The position numbers and the translations under genes were made by a program. Positions 9,989 through 23,757 of a stretch of DNA of 64,000 nt are shown here, piece by piece. The stretch is from Berberis thunbergii (taxonomy: Eukaryota > Streptophyta > Magnoliopsida > Ranunculales > Berberidaceae), in NCBI GenBank assembly GCA_003290165.1, contig QNQO01005871.1:209435-273434 (forward strand). Reading direction: 5' to 3'. The notes under the pieces are model-generated. The model ran no database searches and was not told the origin of the DNA. It saw nothing but the letters and a program-made list of their open reading frames with translations. Numbering within the stretch: position 1 is the stretch's first letter; each line of letters opens with the position of its first letter.

Positions 9989-11645
9989 AAGGCGGACAGC
10001 GTCAAACTTACCCTCGGACAAAGCATGATCTATGTTTGCCACACCTTTTATCGGAAACAGAATGGGTCCAATTTGGATAAGCTTCGTGAGGTTCCTGAAG
10101 GCTTGGAGCTTACCCCGTTGAGTGCTACTCACAATCCGTTGACACCCCGGCAAGGGTTTATTGTCTTGTACAAAAGCATGTTCCAAGCAGGGCTTCATTT
10201 TCCAGTTTTGGAGGATATTTGGTGCTTCCCTGCGCACCTTCATATTCCCCCTGCTCAAATGGCACCCAACGGATTTAGGACTTTGATTGCTATCTTTGTC
10301 AGGGCCAAGCTTGCCGGTCATTTATTGACTTCATGGATACTCCACTTGCTGACTTTTCCCCATCTTAATGCCCATGGATTATGTTGGTTGAGTACTCCAA
10401 AGTGTTTGAACTCTCTATCCATTGACTTCAAGTTTTGGCAAAAGCAATGCTTTTTGTCAGACACTTCAAATTAAATCTCAGTGAGTGTAATGCCTCTCCT
10501 CATTTTGTACTTTCATGTGTTTTCGTAGAAACTGACATGTTGCCTTGCTATTCTATGCAGGCAAATTTGTGAGTCCTACTACTAAAGAGGAGTCAGTGAG
10601 GAGTGCGTTTAATGACCTTCCCTTGATTGTTGTTGAGGAGGTCAAGGCCACAGACAATGCCATGCGGAGTGGATTGTTCAGGCACTTCCATGCAGACCCT
10701 TCTGTGCCTAACTCATCATCGAAGGAGACTGGAAGTGGTCGTTCTAGGAAGAGGAGGCTCGCAATACCTAACCCTTTGAAGCAGGTTGAGGCGACCATGC
10801 CGCTTATCAGTCGTCCTAGGAGAAGGCAGGGTGGTATTAAGGTTGGTTCTTCTTCTAAACCAATCTTGCTAAAACAGGAAATGGTGGTTGCAGAACAGTC
10901 TGCTAAAAAGATGGCTCTTGGGAGGTGGAGTGTTTGTTTGAAAACTCATGTTCCTGTAATTGTGCTAGAAGGGAATGGTTAAGAGCTGGTGGATGCCGAC
11001 AAAGTCAATGTCATTCCTGATGATCTCCGGTATGCTGAGTTTTTTTCCTTGAGAAGCGAATCTTCTCTTGTGCCCCCAGAGTCGAAAATTGAGCGTCAGG
11101 CTAATCTCCCTGTTGAGAAGTTTATTCAGCCATTGTCTCCCAAAAGGCCCTCGATGTTGTTTGTTAAGGGTAATCTATACCCAAATGCTCATAGTACAGT
11201 TCATGCTATGGAGGAGTTTTTTGTAGAGCTTTTCAGATCATACTCGGACACGCTTTATAGGTTGAGTCTCTTAAGTGAACAACTTAAATGGTTGGTGGGC
11301 AAGATCCAGTCTCACGAGTCTGAGTTGGCTATTTTGCGCCTCGAGTTTGAATTTGATCTAGTCGGCGGGCGATGCCGAGTTCATGAAGTTGGGGTTCGGG
11401 TTACGGATGCTCTGGCAGAGCTAAATTTGCTAAGAGTGATACTGGCGAATGAGGAATCTCATGTGGTTGTGCTTTCCCATAGACTGCCCAAGGCTAATGC
11501 AAGTTTAACAGAGTCCAATGCTCAATGTGGAACTTCAGGATCTCCTGATATTGCCCGTGGTAGGCTGGAGCTGTTTGGGATGATTGAAGATGAGAATCCT
11601 CACGTGGAGCTCGACTTTGATCGATACAGGAAAGCTTCTTTCTGA
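9989..11645 (+). pseudogene. Antisense additional ORF of E3 (Transposase_28-like domain, coiled coil)
   Basis: Codons from 9989 (AAG where E2 and E5 have ATG) read ADSVKLTL..., then VPEGLELTPLS, RQGFIVLYKSMFQAGLHFP and MAPNGFRTLIAIF. This matches the Transposase_28 type and ends FKFWQKQCFL as in E6. A stop falls just before a GT-AG intron at 10481-10560 (GTGAGT...ATGCAG). Exon 2 has SVRSAFNDLPLIVVEEVKAT with DNAMRSGLF, a basic stretch GRSRKRRLA that could be a nuclear signal, an in-frame TAA at 10980, then about 218 codons with a coiled-coil-like region (YRLSLLSEQLKWLVGKIQS...) and an acidic C-terminus. The open parts are long for such an old element. Function unknown; nuclear or nucleic-acid binding is only a guess. 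Confidence 0.75.
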
Positions 11646-12049
11646 AAGATTGACGAGGCATAAGTTTTTTATCGTGCATCCCCGTGAGGCAACTCAAGAC
11701 TGGCTTCATTTAATGTTGTTTTATTCCTCATAATTCCTTCTGATGTAAGTGGCTCTTTGGCCTCTAGAAAAAGGTTTTCCAAAACAATCATAACTTTTGA
11801 ACTATGGCTTATAAAGTGTTCATCAAATGGTTTTTTGTATTGTACCCTCTGTAACTACATTGTGTTATCGTGCTATTGAGCCACTCTGTTGCTTGGATGC
11901 TTGGTCCTGACGCTTTGCACTTCTTTTTCATCGACCCTTTTCACTTTCTTAAGTACTGGATCATATCTTCGGTCTTGATTTATTGTTTGTAGCCGAAGCT
12001 GGCTAAGCATTGTTCTTGAGAGTACAATGATCTGGGCGAGCATACGTTG

Positions 12050-12535
12050 GTTTGTACGAGTGTGATTATGCTTCCATTTTTTGAATTGTCGTCTGTTATT
12101 TGCAGGCGGGGTGTTTGAGCTATAAGGTTTGACAATCATTGTCTGCGAAAGGACAATGATCCCTGGCAAGCTGTTTCACCAGTCTAGATGAGCACTGACT
12201 AAGCTACCACTTTCTAGGTCACAGTCGCCTGTTCTATTCAGACTGGGCTTCTAGAAATAAGTTCGGTGATCAATATCTGTAGTTTGCCAATGACCATTGG
12301 AAAACTGTCTTTACTAGGCTACATGAGCACTGACTAAGCTCCCACTTTCTAGGTCGTCGTTGCCTGTTGTATTTGGACAAGGCTTCGAGAAATAAGTTCG
12401 GCGATCATTATATGTAGTTGGCCAATAATCCTTGGCAAGCCATTTTCATCAGGCTACATAAGCACTGACTAAGTGCCCACTTTCTAGGTCGTCGCCGTCC
12501 ACTCTATTCGAACTAGGCCTTGGGAAATAAGTACA
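12050..12535. repeat. Tandem repeat, about 135-bp units, in E3 spacer
   Basis: The core ACTAAGCTCCCACTTTC recurs near 12197, 12333 and 12468, about 135 bp apart, each with AATAAGTTCGG farther along. The same core in reverse complement builds the spacer of E5, and a close relative builds the spacer of E6. The array lies between the 3' end of the antisense gene and the 3' end of pol. Confidence 0.8.
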
Positions 12536-13376
12536 AGTCTTACTATGGTAGTCCTAACTCACTCAATAAGTTTGACTTGGAGATCCTGACTTATGTATAA
12601 AGAGTGTAAGCCTGACTGTGGCTATCCTGACTTGTATTCATAGAGTGCAAGCCTGACTGTGGTCGTTCTGACTTGTGCGATAAGTCTGACTTTGGCAGTC
12701 CTAGCTCATTCCATAAGTCTGGTTTTGGCCGTCCTGGCTCACTCAATAAATCTGACTTGAGGGTCCTGATATATATAAAGAGTGCAAGTGTGACTGTGGC
12801 CGTTCTGACTTACTATGCAAGCCTGACTGTGGGCGTCCGACTTGTATTCATAGAGTGCAAGCCTGACTATGGTCGTCCTGACTTTTGCGATAAGTCTGAC
12901 TTTGGATGTCCTAGCTCATTCAATAAGTCTAACTTTGGCCGTTCTGGCTCACTTGATAAATCTAACTTGAGGGTCCTAATTTATATACAGAATGCAAGCC
13001 TGACTGTAGTCATCCTGACTTGTGCAATAAGTCTGACTTTGGCCGTCTTGGCTCACTCAATAAATTTGACTTGAAGGTCCTGATTTATATATACAGAGTG
13101 CAAGGCTGACTGTGGCCATTCTGACTTACTCTATAAGTTTGACTTTGGCCATCCTGGCCCACTCGATAAATTTGACTTAAGGGTCCTGATTTATATATAT
13201 ATAGTGCAAGCGTGACTGTGGTAGTCCTGACTTGTGCTCATAAAGTGCAAGCCTGACTTTGGTAGTCTTGGCTCATTTAATAAGTCTAACTATGGTCATC
13301 CTGGCTCACTCGATAAATCTGATTTGTTAAATCAGAGTGCAAGTCTGACTGTGGCCATCCTAACTTGTGTATGGGA
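12536..13376. repeat. Short-period tandem repeat in E3 spacer
   Basis: Units of roughly 35 bp such as GTCTGACTTTGGCCGTCC and GTGCAAGCCTGACTGTGG repeat many times, grouped into longer units of about 100-200 bp. An open frame through part of it yields a repeated SDFG/NKS-type peptide, which I take as a by-product of the repeat. Similar sequence is present at the start of the E5 spacer. Confidence 0.85.
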
Positions 13377-13426
13377 GTTAGGTAATGGAAGACTGGTAGT
13401 GGAATTTTGCAAAAAGCAAGTATCCT

Positions 13427-16400
13427 TTATTGATAATATTTTTTAAGGTGTTCTACATTCCATGGCTGAATGAGGCTTCTACTGTCCACGTCTTCCAACC
13501 AATACATCCCTGGCCTGTTGACCTCGGTTACTTTATAGGACCCCTTCCAATTCGGGTTTACCTTTCCTGTTCCATGTTCCTTAGTGTTTTGCCGAGTCTT
13601 TCTGAAAACCCAGTCCTCAACTTTGAACTCTCGTGGCTTGACTTTCATGTTGTAGTACAGAGTCATCTTTCGTTGGTTGGCGACTATTCTGGTAGAAGCC
13701 TGATTTCTCCTTTCCTTGAGGAGATCTAAACTGACGCGCAAAACTTCATCGTTGTTTTCCAGTCTGAATTCCTTTGTCCAAAATTTTTTTATTTTAAGTT
13801 CCACTAAGACCATCGCTTTTGACCCATATGCTAGGGTGAAAGGTGTCTCTCCGGTGGGTGTCCTTTTGGTGATCTGATACGGCCAGAATATTCCTGGCAA
13901 TGCTGATACTCATTTCTCTTTTGCCATATCAAGCTTCCTTTTGAGTGCCTCCTAGATGGTTCAATTGGTGACTTCCGCTTAGTTGTTGGCTTGCGGATGC
14001 CTTGGTGAGGAGAAATGGTGATTGATATCGAGGTTTTTACATAGTTTCTCAACCTTATTGCCTTCAAATTGGGTTCCATTATCAATGACTAGTGACCTTG
14101 GAATACCAAATCTGCATATGATGGATGTCCATGTGAATTTTTCAATTTGGTCTTGTCCTATCTTGGATAGAGGCTCAACTTCGACCCATTTAGGGAAGTA
14201 ATCAATTGCTACAAAAATAAACTTCATAATGGTTGAAGCCAGGAGTGGTCCAACGATGTCCATTTCCTACTACGCAAACAACCATGAGCTAGTCATCGGA
14301 GTCAAAGGTTGAGCGGGCATGTGAGTATACGGCGTGAACCTTTGGCATTTATCGCACTTGCAGACGTTGTGTTTCGCGTCTTGCTGCATTTGCAACTAGT
14401 TGTATCCCAAAGTCAGGGCCTTATGGGATAGGGTTCTACTGTCTGGGTGATTCCCGCATATGCCATCATGGATCTCTCTAAGGATGCGATTTGCTTCCGA
14501 GGAGGCTAGGCATGTGAGCAGGGGAACTATGGCTGATCTTCTGTAGAGTTTATCGTTTAGGAGGGTGTATCGCACTGCCCTATTTTCAGTTTTTTAGCCT
14601 CTAATTTTTCGGCCGGGAGGGCCCCATCTTTGATGTACTCAACGATGGGATTCATCCAGATTGAATACACATCAATTGCATAAAACCTATTCTTCTTCTA
14701 GGCTTGACTGCTCTTGGAATTTGATAAGCCGATTAGCGGTCTCTGCAGTAGTTGAGGCTTGCCTGGCCAGTGCGTCGGCTCTTTCATTGCCGTTTCGCGG
14801 ACATTGCAGAAGTTCAAATCTTATAAATTGGCTACTGTATTAATGACATTCCCGAGATAGGCTATCATCCTCGAATCTTTGCTATTAAAATAATTTATAA
14901 CCTGGTTGACTACAAGACGTGAGTCGCTATAAGCGGTTAACACAATTACCTCGACTCTTTTGGCTAGCTACATGCTGAAGAATAGGGCCTCTTATTCTGC
15001 CTCATTGTTTGAGGCTGGGAAACCAAATCTGACCATTTTTTCCAAGACGAAACCGCTTGAAGAGTGAAGTGTGATACCAACACCGCTTCCTTTTTCCATG
15101 GCTAACCCGTCGCAGTGCAAGATCCAACCTGGTTCGTTTGGTCTCTACTCTAAGTTGTTCGAGTCATGTTCCTCACCACCAGTAAACTCGGCGATGAAGT
15201 TTGCTAATGTTTGGGCTTTTATGGATGTTGTTGGAGTGTAGTTGATGTCAAACTGTCCCAGTTCCACTGACCATTTAACCATTCTGCCAGATAATTACGG
15301 CTTGTGCAGCACTACGCGAAGCAAGTGTTTGGTCAGAACTGTGATAAAGTAGGCTTGAAAGTAGGGTCTCAGCTTCCTAAATGAGATGACCAGCACCAAA
15401 GCTAGCTTATCTAGATTTGGATAGTTTGTTTTGTCTTTGATGAAAGTTTTACTGGTGTAGTACATTGGTCTTTGTACACCTTTATCATTAGAGCTAAACT
15501 AATGACCTAATCCGAGACAACTAGGTACAAATAAAACGTCTCTCTTAGGGTTGGTTTTGAAAGTAGCTCAATACTAACCGTATATGACTTTAGGCTTTGG
15601 AAGGCATGCTCACACTCTTCGCCCCAGCTGAAGGCCTTGCTTCCTCTGAGAATCATAAAGAAAGGGAGGCACTTGTTTGATCATTTGGAGATAAACCTAC
15701 CAAGTGCTGCCACCCTCCCGATCAGGCTCTAACCTTCCCTGATAGAGGTCGGGGACTTCAAATCGATAAGAGCCTGGATCTGCTTTTATCCTCTTTGGTT
15801 CACTATGTAACCTAGGAATTTGCTTGACTCGACCCCAAACGTGCATTTCTGCGGGTTGAGCTTCATCCGATACTTACGAAGTTGGTCGAATGCTTCGGGA
15901 AAATTGGATATGTGATCTAGGTTGTGGAGGCTCTTGACCAACATGTCATCTATGTAGACCTTCGTATTCCTTCCAATTTGGCTTTCAAGCATCCAATTCA
16001 CTAGTCGTCGGTATGTTTCACCTCCGTTCTTGAGGCCGAATGGCATCACCCGATAGCAGTATATCCCTCTTTCAGTTGTGAATGACGTTTTATCTTGATT
16101 CGCGAGGGTGCATCTGTATATGGTTATATCCGGAGTAGGCGTCCATGAAACTTAGGAGGTCGTGTCCGGAAGTGGAATCTACAATGTGGTCGATGCAGGG
16201 ATGCAAAAAGTTGTCCTTCGAGCATTCCTTGTTCAAGTTGGTATAGTCTACGCAGACTATCCACTTTCCTTTTTTAACCAGAACGGTGTTCGCCAGCTAG
16301 TCTGGGTACCACGCCTAATTGATCATTTTAACATTAGTAGCTGATATTCACATAATTATTACATAATATATTCCTTAATTTTTATATGTTAGTGTTTCAA

Positions 16401-18690
16401 TTAATATATTTTATTCTAATTATTTCATTTTCATGTTTTTGTACGAATTTGAGCGTGAACGATGAAATCGCATAAATGCCACAAATTGAGGAAATGATAT
16501 ATTAATTGGTCGATTCTAGTGGTGGTACACAGTACAGGGTCACATACTTAAGCCTAACCCAAACAAACCTAGTTCCACCTAATTTAACCTAAGCCCAAGC
16601 CCAAAAAGCTAACAAAAAAACCCAAGCCCAATAAAATAGGAGAACCCTATTTAGGTTTTCCCCTTTTGGAGAAAAGCTCTCCCTTGTTCCTCCTCTCTTT
16701 TCCAGCCACCATGCCGGCGATCCTCGCTCGATAGGAGGACTGGCAACGATCATCCCGCCATCACCACCTCCTCCTCTTCCCTGATTCCGACCTCATCCCG
16801 CCATCACCACCATCTCACTGTCACCCTGCCCCCATCTCTCAGGCACAAAACCAACATCACGTCCTCACCTCCCTGTTCCTCGCAAACAACCACGCACACC
16901 ACTCCATCACCTCGTCCTCTGTTCCACTCTCCCAACAGCCGAATCCTTCATGTTTCCCTCTATCTTTCTCACTGTTTCTCTCTCTCACTATTTATCTCTC
17001 TCACGACCACCGTCACAAGCAGTGCAACACAACCACCGCCGCCACCACCCTGTTCCACCTCGCGACAGAGCCAGTGACAAAGCCCCATCACCATCTATTT
17101 GTTCCCTCTCTCTCTGTTACAACCTTTCTGTCGTCCATCTTTCTCTCTTCTAATCCTTCCTCTCTCTCGTCTGTCTTGCTCTCTCATGTTCCCGTCAAAG
17201 GACAGAGCCACAACAGAGAGGAGAAACACGAGCTCCTCCCTAGTTTCTATCTTTGTTCCCTCTTTCTCTCACCCTTCCTTTGTCTCTCTCTCTTGCAGGT
17301 TCCGAAGCAGGACGACGCAGACGAAGAAGACCGAAGAAGCTTGGATCAGAGCAACGCAGGCGGAGCTCTCGCGGGGACGAAGACGCAGGAGAAAACGGGC
17401 GGGAACCAACTGTTTTTCAAATAGTTGGCTATTGGCACCCCGTGACTTATTCAAAGCCACCACAGCCCACCAGCAACCTTTTTCTCGGGATGCGCATTTG
17501 TGCTGAGATGGATTCCACCTACACCAGTGTTGTGATCACCACCACAATGATCTTCTAGGCCTCGCGCCGAGGCGAAAATGAAACCACAGGGTTTCCTAGA
17601 GGTTGTCGTATCTAAATTATTGTTTTCCATATTCTTGAATGTTAAATACAGTTGATTTCTGAATTTCAATAATTTGCTTTCACCGATTATATCCAGATTA
17701 ATTATCTAAACTAGTCGGTAATTAGAAGTACCCTTTATTGATATTCAAAGCTTGTTTTAATCAATTAATCTGAATCTGTGATTGTGTGTGCCGTAAGAAG
17801 ACATTCAATGCTAGAGGTTTAGAATTAATTAAAATAAACTTTTGATTGTGTGTGCCGTAAGAAGACATGCAATGCTAGAGGTTTATACCTTTGTTGAAAT
17901 CAATTATGAACTTAGATTAATCTTTAGGTTAGTCATGTTAATTCTTGAAACCAATAATTTGGATTACACAAATCTCGAAGAACCTGTGGTGGATTCGATG
18001 TCTCGGTCCCCTCTCTATCATCTTATCAGTTTAATTTTAGTTGTCAATTTCATTTTCTTAATTTAGTAATTTTCATCTGTTGTAACCCCAACTCTAAGTT
18101 AGTTTAAATAAGTCTTAGAATTCGATTGTCTCGTCAATCCTCGTGGGATCGACACGTATTTGCCACTGTCTACCAGTTAGACAACCGTGCACTTGCGGTA
18201 TTACAAGTAGGGTTTATTAGCTTATTAATTTAGGTTAATAAAAACTCCATCAGTAGCCTTTGCACTTATTCGTTTATAATTCGGTTCCTCTCGGAGACCA
18301 CATGTTTTTTCTTTTATCTGATTGGTTTTCGTGCTGAGTCTACAGTCAGTCGATGGGTGATTATGGAAGGGTCTATTCTCAACATGTTCTTCATTTTCCG
18401 GCAAAAATGTTTTGATTTTGTCACAATAGTATTATTAGTTGTTCTGCGAACTCTTTGCTTAGGCGGGAACCTATTTTGATGGCTTTGTAGTTACTAAGGT
18501 TGTCCAGATACATGGTCATAGGTTCCTCTTCGGGTTGACCAACATTGGGTATTCATCTCGGGCTGACAGGGGCCTCCTCGTCTGGGTGGGGAGAGTCCTC
18601 GTTCAACTCCCGACCCAAGCTTTGGGGTGCGTCAGTCGTGATCTCGATTTGTAGTTGACAAATGTCGATCCACTTCAGTGCTACATAATG
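13427..18690 (-). pseudogene. pol remnant of E3 (RT, RNase H, second RNase H, integrase), split by a solo LTR
   Basis: Read right to left on the minus strand. A linker before RT lies at 18258-18690. RT follows at about 16340-15570 with KGKWIVCVDYTNLNK, FMDAYSGYNHIQMHP and the catalytic YIDD at 15945-15956. RNase H follows near 15550-15300 (FRKLRPYFQAYF). A second RNase H-like domain at about 15150-14700 has WILHCDG and SDSRLVVNQV. The integrase zinc region (CKCDKC) is near 14350, the catalytic core has MDIVGP and VIDNGTQF (14263-13980), and the C-terminal part has TPTGETPF. RT copies element RNA into DNA and integrase inserts it. Many stops occur, including one beside the third acidic position of integrase. 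The insertion at 16342-18252 splits the N-terminal part of RT. Confidence 0.9.
16342..18252 (+). mobile_element. Solo LTR (1911 bp) inserted in E3 RT
   Basis: It starts TGATATTCACATAATTATT and ends AACTCCATCA, and is flanked by the 5-bp duplication GTAGC (16337-16341, 18253-18257). Near its end it has a U5-like part, GTGCACTTGCGGTATT, preceded by GTCTACCAGTTAGACAAC. There is no primer site, gag or pol, so it fits a solo LTR left after recombination between two LTRs. It is not related to the LTRs of E1-E6. A shorter copy in the opposite direction is at 60883-62438. A direct duplication of about 60 bp (GTGTGTGCCGTAAGAAGACA) lies near 17780 and 17845. The open frames near 16950-17560 lie in CT-rich sequence and have no recognisable product. 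Confidence 0.85.
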
Positions 18691-19070
18691 GCAGTTTCTA
18701 GTGGCCAGCTAATTTACTCGTATTGTGCTCACTATCTGATTGACAGGGTATTTGACACACTAGTGTAAAGTGGAAACTGCTGCCTCCATCTGGTAAAGCC
18801 AAGGTCTTCCCAAGATGATGTTGTAGGTGGACGGCGCATCGACCACCATGAACTCTTGAAAGATTATTTTGGAGTCGTGGTTCTCTTGCCACTACTGTTA
18901 ATTTGATCCTTCCCATCGAGAAGTACTTCTCCTTGTCAAGTCTGACCAGGAAATACGTCGAGGGGCTTAGGTTTTCTTCCTTCAGTTGCATGTTGCGAAA
19001 CGTGTTCAAGAACAACATGTTCGTACGGCTTCTAATGTCTACTAAAGTCCTTCTCACTTCCAGGGCATCA
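18691..19070 (-). pseudogene. Retropepsin-like protease remnant (E3)
   Basis: RRTLVDIRSRTNMLFLNTF and NMQLKEENLSP correspond to the protease segments of E1 and E6. The active-site triad Asp-(Thr/Asn)-Gly reads Asp-Ile-Arg, so a functional protease is excluded. It lies between gag and pol as expected. Confidence 0.7.
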
Positions 19071-19239
19071 TTATGTGGAATGCAGACGCCTTGGAAGTCC
19101 CTGTCCGAGAATGAATGGTAGGGGCACGATCAGGTTCTGTGTGTGAATGCATTGCATTCGTTGGTCCTCGTAGGCTGATTCGGTTCTTACTTGGTGGAGC
19201 AACTCTTTTCAGGACCCGTTGGACCATTCATTTTCCAAG

Positions 19240-19771
19240 TTTACTCTGTGCAGGATGCACACTTCATTGCAGTGCTCCTTGTTTTTCTCCTTTTCCTTGT
19301 CCCTAGGGACAAAAGGCTTTTTTTGGATTCCACCTTTTTCTTAGTGGTTAGTTTCTCGTCTAAAATAATGTAATTTTGTGCTCCTTTCAGCAGGTTCGAC
19401 ATATTTGTCAGAGGGTCAAAAATTAGGAAGTTATAAAACTTGTCATTCCAAAGACTGTCGTGTAAGGCTGCGACGACTGTTGTGTCATTACGACGGTTAA
19501 TGAGAGTATACTCGTCATTGAAGTGCATGACGTATGCCATCAATGTCTCATTCGGTTTCTGCTTCATGGATTTGAGTATCTTCACTATTTGTAAGATTGT
19601 TGTATATGAGTTCACAGTAGATTCACCCTTGAGTCTGCAGTGGCTACCGTCGGTATGAGGTCTGCAAAGGTTCCACCCAGGGTTGCGATGGCGCTGGAGT
19701 GGCGGCGCACCGCTTCCAATGTTTGATGTTTTTGTCCCATTTTCATTGTTGAGAGACCTTGTCGTCACCAT
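19240..19771 (-). pseudogene. gag remnant with internal deletion (E3)
   Basis: The frame opens with MVTTRSLNNENGTKTSN at 19771, equivalent to the E1 gag start. After about 55 codons it jumps to the C-terminal half of the capsid-like domain (MKQKPNETLMAYVMHFNDEY and LHDSLWNDKFYNFLIFDPL). The middle part, including the region with the tryptophan motif seen in E1 (WFHN), is missing. The remaining 176 codons are open. Without the middle it is unlikely to form particles. Confidence 0.8.
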
Positions 19772-19830
19772 TTCGCCGATTCTCTGGAAAAGGTGGTACT
19801 ACTATTCTTTCTGAGGAACTTTGTCACTTC

Positions 19831-19848
19831 CCACGGACGGCGCCAAAC
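19831..19848 (-). promoter_or_regulatory. Primer-binding site of E3
   Basis: On the minus strand GTTTGGCGCCGTCCGTGG follows the LTR end. TGGCGCCG is complementary to the 3' acceptor end of plant tRNA-Asp, the usual primer for many plant Ty3/gypsy elements. Confidence 0.85.
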
Positions 19849-20528
19849 TAATGTAGTATTCCTATACTCCTTCCTCGCTACTTACCTAGACCTGCACAGG
19901 TAGCAAACATGATCCAAGGACCACCGTGTGACAGCTAATGGAACTCCGATGCTTAAATTAGATAAGGCTTAGGAGAGGCTTCAAACTGTAAACTGGGATT
20001 CTGTAGTGCACCTCTAGTTCATCGACCTTATCTCCCTTTTATAATGCAGGAGTTCTTGTCCGGTTAGGCCTTCGGTGGCGTAGTTTAGGAAATAGATCTT
20101 GCTGGAGATCCTTTTCTGATTGGAAATTGTCCATGTGAAATAGTTTTCCTACACGACTCGTGTTCCTAGATCACCAGGAGATGTTTCTCTTTCTAAGTGT
20201 TGTCCATGCAAGGAAGTTTATTTTTCCTACTTATACTCTAGTATTTGTTTCCTAATTGGATCAAATGTGTTGTTGGCCAGCCGGTCTTGGGTTGATTTCT
20301 CATATACTTGCCTTAGAGGTCTTACGAGTATTGGGCCAGACCGCGCGACGTATGAGCTTAATGGCTCATTGCAACTCTAGCCTGACTGTCTGGATCCTTC
20401 CAATGACGGGCTTAGTGTTGTTTGGACCTCGCTGGGTTGAGCATGCAATCGGGTCTGCTTTGTTATGTTGACGAGATCATCATAGCACCTGTACAGTGTT
20501 GATCAGAGGACGGTTTGGTGTATCATCA
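19849..20528 (-). repeat. 5' LTR of E3
   Basis: The 680-bp LTR begins, on the minus strand, TGATGATACACCAAACCG. Its other end is CTACATTA, where TACATCA is expected. A TATAAAAGGG box (reverse complement of 20034-20043) could be the sense promoter. The flank ACCAT after 20528 matches that before 9018. Confidence 0.93.
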
Positions 20529-22673
<2,145 letters not shown>

Positions 22674-22802
22674 TGCTTAAACAAGGTGGTTTCTATTGGT
22701 ATGCCTTTTGGCTTTGTTTTGTATTGCTTGCCATATGGCCTATTTAATCTCTCTCTAAGCCCACCATTCCCCACGAGATTTCTTGGTACCCGCCCTCTCA
22801 GG

Positions 22803-23757
22803 TAGGGGTGGGCACGGGACGGGATGGGACGAGATATATCCATCCCTATCCCATCCCGTTCATACGGGATCGGGACGGGACGGGATGGGAAAAACTTCAT
22901 CCCAGCCTCGTCCCATCCCAAACGGGTTCGAGACGGGACGGGATCAACGACCAATCTTCTTCACTTGCAGGCCCCAGTTTTTATCAGTGATCTTAATATG
23001 GTTTCATCATTGAAAATTTTACTGGTTTTTAAAATGAACATTGTAATATCAAGTTATGGAACCTACTTTGTTAGAGTAGTGTAAGTAGGATGTGCTTGAA
23101 AACATAATGAAGATCCTGCATGAATGTTATAGCTAGTCAGCTTTCTGAGAAACCTTCTAAATGGTCATTCATTGTATTTCACATTTGAATGTGATAATCA
23201 GTTTTTTGAGGAACATAATGAAAGTGAAATATAAACTGTGTTCAAGAATACATAGTATAGTGCTTAACTAGGCGAAAAAATTGGAATATAAGGTAAGAAA
23301 AAGAATTTGTTTATCCATATTTTTTAATAGATTGGATGGACTTGATCTGTTACCTGGCGGATAGGACTGGTGTTGTGGTGGGCTTGGGCGAAGATCTCAT
23401 CTCGTTTTGCCAAGATGCGTTATTTACAATTTTTTTAAAACCGTGAGACCATGAAAAGCTAGCATGGTATTATAGGTTTTGTATCATCAACCCATGCCTG
23501 AATAGCGTTCCCATTGAGCTAGCTGAATATGCAAGAAGAAGATGATAAATATAACTCATGCTTAAATAAAAATATTAATAATTAATATTAATAAATTAGT
23601 TTGGGACGGGACGGGATTGGCGGGATTGAAAATCTTCATCCCATTCCATCCTATTCTAGATCGGGACAAGACGGGATCGGGATGAAATTATTCGATCCCA
23701 TTAAGACCCGGAAAAATCGGGACGGGAACGGGATCGCGGGATGGGATGCCCACCCTA
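22803..23757. mobile_element. hAT-like non-autonomous element with perfect 8-bp duplication
   Basis: The ends are TAGGGGTGGGCA and (reverse) TAGGGTGGGCA, and both sides carry CTCTCAGG (22795-22802, 23758-23765). An 8-bp duplication with TAGGG-type ends is typical of hAT. For 110-170 bp inside each end the sequence is packed with GGGACGGGA/TCCCATCCC motifs; the middle is AT-rich. No transposase is encoded. The small open frames are products of the G-rich repeats. Confidence 0.88.

Larger units (their letters stand above)
9018..20528 (-). mobile_element. E3: complete-ended Tat-like LTR retrotransposon with antisense gene
   Basis: The 11.5-kb element reads on the minus strand. It has two LTRs (9018-9694 and 19849-20528), a primer site next to the right LTR, a polypurine tract next to the left LTR, and the target duplication ACCAT at 9013-9017 and 20529-20533. 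From right to left: gag, protease, RT, RNase H, a second RNase H-like domain, integrase, a 1.4-kb tandem-repeat spacer, and a reverse-strand additional gene. RT is split by a solo LTR (16342-18252). Every coding region has stops or frameshifts. The second RNase H-like domain and the antisense gene suggest the Tat lineage. Confidence 0.95.

Noticed and set aside
12673..13074. Open frame of 133 codons with repeated SDFG/NKS peptides
   Set aside because: It lies wholly in a short-period tandem repeat with no start context; the peptide repeat follows from the DNA repeat.
12050..13376. Array resembling CRISPR repeats and spacers
   Set aside because: Units are degenerate, unequal and without unique spacers, in a plant retrotransposon.
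17074..17558. Overlapping open frames of 101-135 codons
   Set aside because: They lie in CT-rich sequence inside a solo LTR, overlap in three frames and show no domain.
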